From positions 1 to 7,083 of the forward strand of contig JAQTWR010000140.1 of assembly GCA_028689195.1 (NCBI GenBank): a DNA stretch of 7,083 bases, in the 5' to 3' direction. Below the pieces are notes generated by a model. The model ran no database searches. It saw nothing but the letters and a program-made list of their open reading frames with translations, and had not been told where the DNA came from. The DNA comes from Anaerolineales bacterium (GTDB lineage: Bacteria; Chloroflexota; Anaerolineae; Anaerolineales; Villigracilaceae). Position numbers and translations under genes: made by a program. Numbering within the stretch: position 1 is the stretch's first letter; the number at the start of each line of letters is the position of its first letter. Shown here piece by piece: positions 4,201 through 7,083 of this stretch.

Positions 4201-6850
4201 ATAACTTCTTCCCCAACTCCATCGCCGCAAACACAACCAATCCCATAGACATGGCGGTCATAAGATCGTAACCGTTCAATGGCATGACCTCAAACAACTT
4301 CGCCAGTGATGGGACATACAGCGTCGTTATTTGCAACGCGACCGCCAACGCCAACATACCTAACAATGAAACGCTCGGCGCTTTATTGGAACGCGAAGCC
4401 AGCGCGTGAAAGATTTGCATGAATGCGATGGAGGCGAAAATCATCGTCTGCCATTCGGCGCGACCTGCGAAGTAATACCACGCGCCGACGCTCAGCGCCA
4501 GCGCGCCGATTAACGCGCCGCGCCAAATCGTTTGCGAATCTATGCTGCGCGAATCGGGTTTGCGCGGCGATGCGTTCGCTTCGGGGTTTTCCGCGCTCAT
4601 GCCGAGTCCGAGCAAGCCGTCAATGTATAGGTTAAGCCATAGCGCCTGTAAGGGGATCAGCGGCAATGACGTTCCTGAAAACGGAGCGAGCAGCATGACC
4701 AGCGCTTTGCCGATGTTTCCCGCGACGCTGAAATTTATAAACTTGCGAATGTTTTCGCTGACGGCGCGCCCTTCTTTTATGGCGGCGATGATGGTCGTAA
4801 AACTATCGTCGAGCAGAATCAAATCGGATGTTTCTTTGGAAATATCCGCGCCGCTGATTCCCATCGCTATGCCCACATCCGCTTTGCGCAGCGCGGGCGC
4901 GTCGTTGACTCCGTCGCCGGTTATCGCAACGACGTGACCTTTCTTCTGCAACGCCCGAACGATTTTTAGTTTATGCTCGGGCTCTATCTGCGCGAAGACA
5001 TTGACTTCATTAACGATATTTTTCAATTCATTAGATGATAACTTTTCGATCTCCGCGCCGCTGATAACTTTTGAATGTCGGCTTGAGTCTGTTATGCCCA
5101 ACTGCCGCGCAATTTCCATCGCGGTCAGCGCGTCGTCGCTGGTGATCATCACGGGGCGGATTCCTGCGGCGCGGCAGGCGGCTATCGCGTCGCGGACTTC
5201 GGGGCGCGGGGGATCAATCATGCCGAAGAGTCCCACGAGCGTTAGATTCTTTTCGAGGTTGGATTCAAGCGCGTCGGGAATTGAATCCAATAAACGGAAC
5301 GCGACTCCCAATACGCGCATCCCTTTTTTTGCGAGACGTTCGTTCGCGGCTTCCATTTTCGCGCGCCATTCCGCGTCGAGCGGATGCGATTTTCCCTCCG
5401 CCCAAATATGACTCGCGACGTCGAGCAAACCGCCCACGCTGCCTTTCGTAAACGCGATGTAACGATGACTGCCGATTTCCAACCCCGCGAGCATTTCGGG
5501 GCTGTATTGTTCAAGGTCGTGGATGGTGGTCATGCGCTTGCGTTCGGAGTTGAAGGACAACTCGGCGGCGCGCGGAAAAGAACTGTCGAGCGACGATTTC
5601 CAATATCCCATTTTTGCGGCGGCGGCGACCAGCGCGCCTTCGGTGGGGTCGCCGAGCGTGTGATAGCGGTCGTCGCCGGTGTCTATCAATTTTGCGTCGT
5701 TGCATAACGCGCCGCCGATTGCCGCCAGCGAAAGCGATGACTGCGCGGGCGCGCCCAATCCGCGCGTGGCGCGGAGCGAACCGCTGCGCCCGATTTCTTC
5801 GGTGAGGTCGAGCGCGTGTTCGGCAATATCCAACACAACGACGGTCATGCGATTTTCGGTCAGCGTTCCCGTTTTATCGGAGCAAATCACCGTGACCGCG
5901 CCAAGCGTTTCGACGGCGGGAAGTTTGCGGATGAGCGCTTCGCGGGTCAACATCCGCTGCGCGCCAAACGTAAGCGCAATGGTGATAACAATGGGAAAAC
6001 TTTCGGGGACGATGGCGAGCGCGATATTTACGAAAGTCAATAAGATGTGGCGAATCTCGTCGCCGCGAAAAAATCCGATGATGAAAACGAGCGCGGTAAT
6101 GCCCGCGCCGATGAGCGCGAGATTTTCCCCCAGCGCGTCGAGTTTGTTTTGTAGCGGCGCTTTCTTTTGCGGCGTTTCTTGAATCAGCCCGACGAGTTTG
6201 CCAAGTTCGGTATTCATGCCCGTCGCAACCACAAGCCCAAGTCCGCGCCCCTGCGTGACAAACGTTCCCATATACGCCATGTTGCGGCGGTCGCTTAATG
6301 GAAGCGCCTGCGATAACGCGGCGCTTTGTTTTGAAGTCGCTTCGGATTCTCCCGTGAGCGCGGCTTCTTGAATTTTCAAGTTGACCGTTTCGAGCAGGCG
6401 CAAATCGGCGGGAATGACGGCGCCCGTTTCTAATTGGATGATGTCGCCCGCGACAAGATTGCGCGCCGATATTTCTGTTACCGCGCCGCCGCGCAACGCG
6501 CGCGCTTTCGGCGTTGATATATTTTTCAACGCGGCGACGCTTTTCTCTGCGCGATATTCTTGAACGTATCCCATAAAAATATGCAGCGCGGCGATGGCGA
6601 AAATCGCAATCGCATTTTTGGTTTCGCCAAGCCAGGCGGCAATCGCCGCCGCGCTGACGAGAATCAAGACCAGCGTTGCGGAAATCTGCTCCCATAAAAT
6701 TCGCAGCGGAGAACGCCCGCCGCGCTCGATGATTTCGTTTGCGCCGCTGTTTGCAAATCGCGCCGCCGCCTCGGATTCGGAAAGTCCGCTTTGCGAATTG
6801 ACGTTTAATTTTGAAATAATTTCTTGAATGTCTGCGCTATGCCAATTCAT
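4181..6850 (-). CDS. P2-type cation-transporting ATPase, calcium-ATPase-like
   Basis: This membrane pump couples ATP hydrolysis to cation export, most likely Ca2+. The 889-residue product has the whole P-type plan. An N-terminal cation ATPase domain is followed by two membrane helices, the actuator TGES (E168), PESFP in membrane helix 4 (E283), and the phosphorylated aspartate of CSDKTGTLT (D325). Then come LGDPTEGAL and FTKGS in the nucleotide domain, DPPRPEV, TGDGVNDAPAL (D646, D650), and a six-helix C-terminal membrane part. By spacing to SERCA, site II ligands E309, N796 and D800 are kept as E283, N740 and D744. Site I ligands E771, T799 and probably E908 are replaced by K715, I743 and N822. 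The usual MITGD reads MITSD (S571). The ATG at 6850 is preferred to the GTG at 6868, which lies in a hairpin arm with no ribosome site. The gene is probably cotranscribed with the GTPase gene 33 bp upstream. Confidence 0.93.
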   Translation of the reverse strand: MNWHSADIQEIISKLNVNSQSGLSESEAAARFANSGANEIIERGGRSPLRILWEQISATLVLILVSAAAIAAWLGETKNAIAIFAIAALHIFMGYVQEYRAEKSVAALKNISTPKARALRGGAVTEISARNLVAGDIIQLETGAVIPADLRLLETVNLKIQEAALTGESEATSKQSAALSQALPLSDRRNMAYMGTFVTQGRGLGLVVATGMNTELGKLVGLIQETPQKKAPLQNKLDALGENLALIGAGITALVFIIGFFRGDEIRHILLTFVNIALAIVPESFPIVITIALTFGAQRMLTREALIRKLPAVETLGAVTVICSDKTGTLTENRMTVVVLDIAEHALDLTEEIGRSGSLRATRGLGAPAQSSLSLAAIGGALCNDAKLIDTGDDRYHTLGDPTEGALVAAAAKMGYWKSSLDSSFPRAAELSFNSERKRMTTIHDLEQYSPEMLAGLEIGSHRYIAFTKGSVGGLLDVASHIWAEGKSHPLDAEWRAKMEAANERLAKKGMRVLGVAFRLLDSIPDALESNLEKNLTLVGLFGMIDPPRPEVRDAIAACRAAGIRPVMITSDDALTAMEIARQLGITDSSRHSKVISGAEIEKLSSNELKNIVNEVNVFAQIEPEHKLKIVRALQKKGHVVAITGDGVNDAPALRKADVGIAMGISGADISKETSDLILLDDSFTTIIAAIKEGRAVSENIRKFINFSVAGNIGKALVMLLAPFSGTSLPLIPLQALWLNLYIDGLLGLGMSAENPEANASPRKPDSRSIDSQTIWRGALIGALALSVGAWYYFAGRAEWQTMIFASIAFMQIFHALASRSNKAPSVSLLGMLALAVALQITTLYVPSLAKLFEVMPLNGYDLMTAMSMGLVVFAAMELGKKLSVSSNQ

Positions 6851-6865
6851 ATATTCTGCCTGTGC

Positions 6866-6883
6866 CACGACATAAATGTCGTG
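6866..6883. repeat. Perfect intergenic hairpin after the GTPase stop codon
   Basis: CACGACA (6866-6872) and TGTCGTG (6877-6883) are perfect 7-bp inverse complements around TAAA. On the - strand the hairpin begins directly after the TAA of the upstream gene and ends 15 bp before the ATPase ATG. No T-run follows, so it is not a standard intrinsic terminator. Its sequence and position resemble the hairpin at 1007-1042. Confidence 0.65.
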
Positions 6884-7083
6884 TTACGAAATCAACAACT
6901 TGACCGCTTCCAACGGCGAGAGATTTCTCTGCGCGATATTTTCCAGCGCCTCGTCATATTTTTTCTGCGGAACTTCTTCGCGGAAGCGCGCGACCAACGC
7001 CTCGCGGATGAGCGCGTCCACTTCGGCTCCGAGCCGCGCGCGTTCCCGCACTTTCCAATCGCCGCTGCGATCGAGGTGCGTAA
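6884..7083 (-). CDS. meaB: C-terminal end of a probable MeaB/ArgK-family GTPase (truncated by window edge)
   Basis: Only the last 65 residues are in the window. They include THLDRSGDWKVRERARLGAE, LIREALVARF and LSPLEAVKLLIS, ending at TAA (6884-6886). The charged helix followed by a short (S/D)P-x-x-A(A/V) tail recalls the dimerisation arm of MeaB-type GTPases, which protect and reactivate adenosylcobalamin-dependent methylmalonyl-CoA mutase. No G-domain motif is visible, because that part lies beyond the edge, so the assignment rests on remembered C-terminal pattern only. The frame stays open to the window end with coding-like codon use, and the next gene on this strand starts 33 bp downstream, suggesting an operon. 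The existence of the gene is fairly sure, and its family moderately so. Confidence 0.6.
   Translation of the reverse strand, partial: THLDRSGDWKVRERARLGAEVDALIREALVARFREEVPQKKYDEALENIAQRNLSPLEAVKLLIS

Noticed and set aside
5874..6695. Long open frame of 273 residues on the - strand inside the ATPase gene
   Set aside because: It lies in an alternative frame of the ATPase, is extremely rich in Arg and His as expected from shifted GCG/CGC codons, and shows no recognisable domain.
6851..6868. GTG start for the ATPase at 6868
   Set aside because: It falls in a perfect hairpin arm with no ribosome binding site. The ATG at 6850 gives the usual MNWH-type N-terminus of this family.

Overview
The window looks like a moderately GC-rich bacterial chromosome segment of metabolic and accessory genes. 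Gene content, heavy use of GCG and CGC codons and many short intergenic hairpin repeats suggest an anaerobic or facultative bacterium, possibly Chloroflexota (Anaerolineae-like). That taxonomic guess rests on general impression, not on a marker gene.

Left part, + strand (1-2114): the 3' portion of hypD followed by complete hypE, both for making the Fe(CN)2CO group of [NiFe]-hydrogenases. They are separated by a short gap that holds a hairpin. After hypE comes a composite palindromic repeat (2121-2196), a -10-like TATAAT and a terminator-like stem-loop (2213-2246). Next is azlC-azlD (2257-3248), a translationally coupled two-subunit branched-chain amino acid exporter.

Middle, + strand (3240-4134): a toxin-antitoxin pair with its own -10 box and an operator-like palindrome. 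The AbrB/MazE-type antitoxin (3295-3558) is intact and overlaps the PIN-family toxin gene by 4 bp. The toxin gene is broken by a 151-bp element with near-perfect 17-bp terminal inverted repeats, flanked by a 6-bp duplication (TAATTA). Removing the element and one duplication restores a continuous 140-residue PIN protein, so this is a clean, probably recent, MITE-like insertion that disarms a toxin while leaving its antitoxin. It is the strongest finding here.

Right part, - strand (4141-7083): a terminator shared by both convergent units, a run of 7-bp repeats forming the end of the next gene, a complete P2-type calcium-ATPase-like cation pump (4181-6850), and upstream of it the C-terminal end of a probable MeaB-family GTPase (6884-7083). 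The pump keeps the site II cation ligands of SERCA but has Lys, Ile and Asn where SERCA has site I ligands. This predicts one ion per cycle, as reported for Listeria LMCA1. The hairpin after the meaB stop shares its start and arm sequence with the one after the hypD stop, suggesting a small dispersed repeat family.
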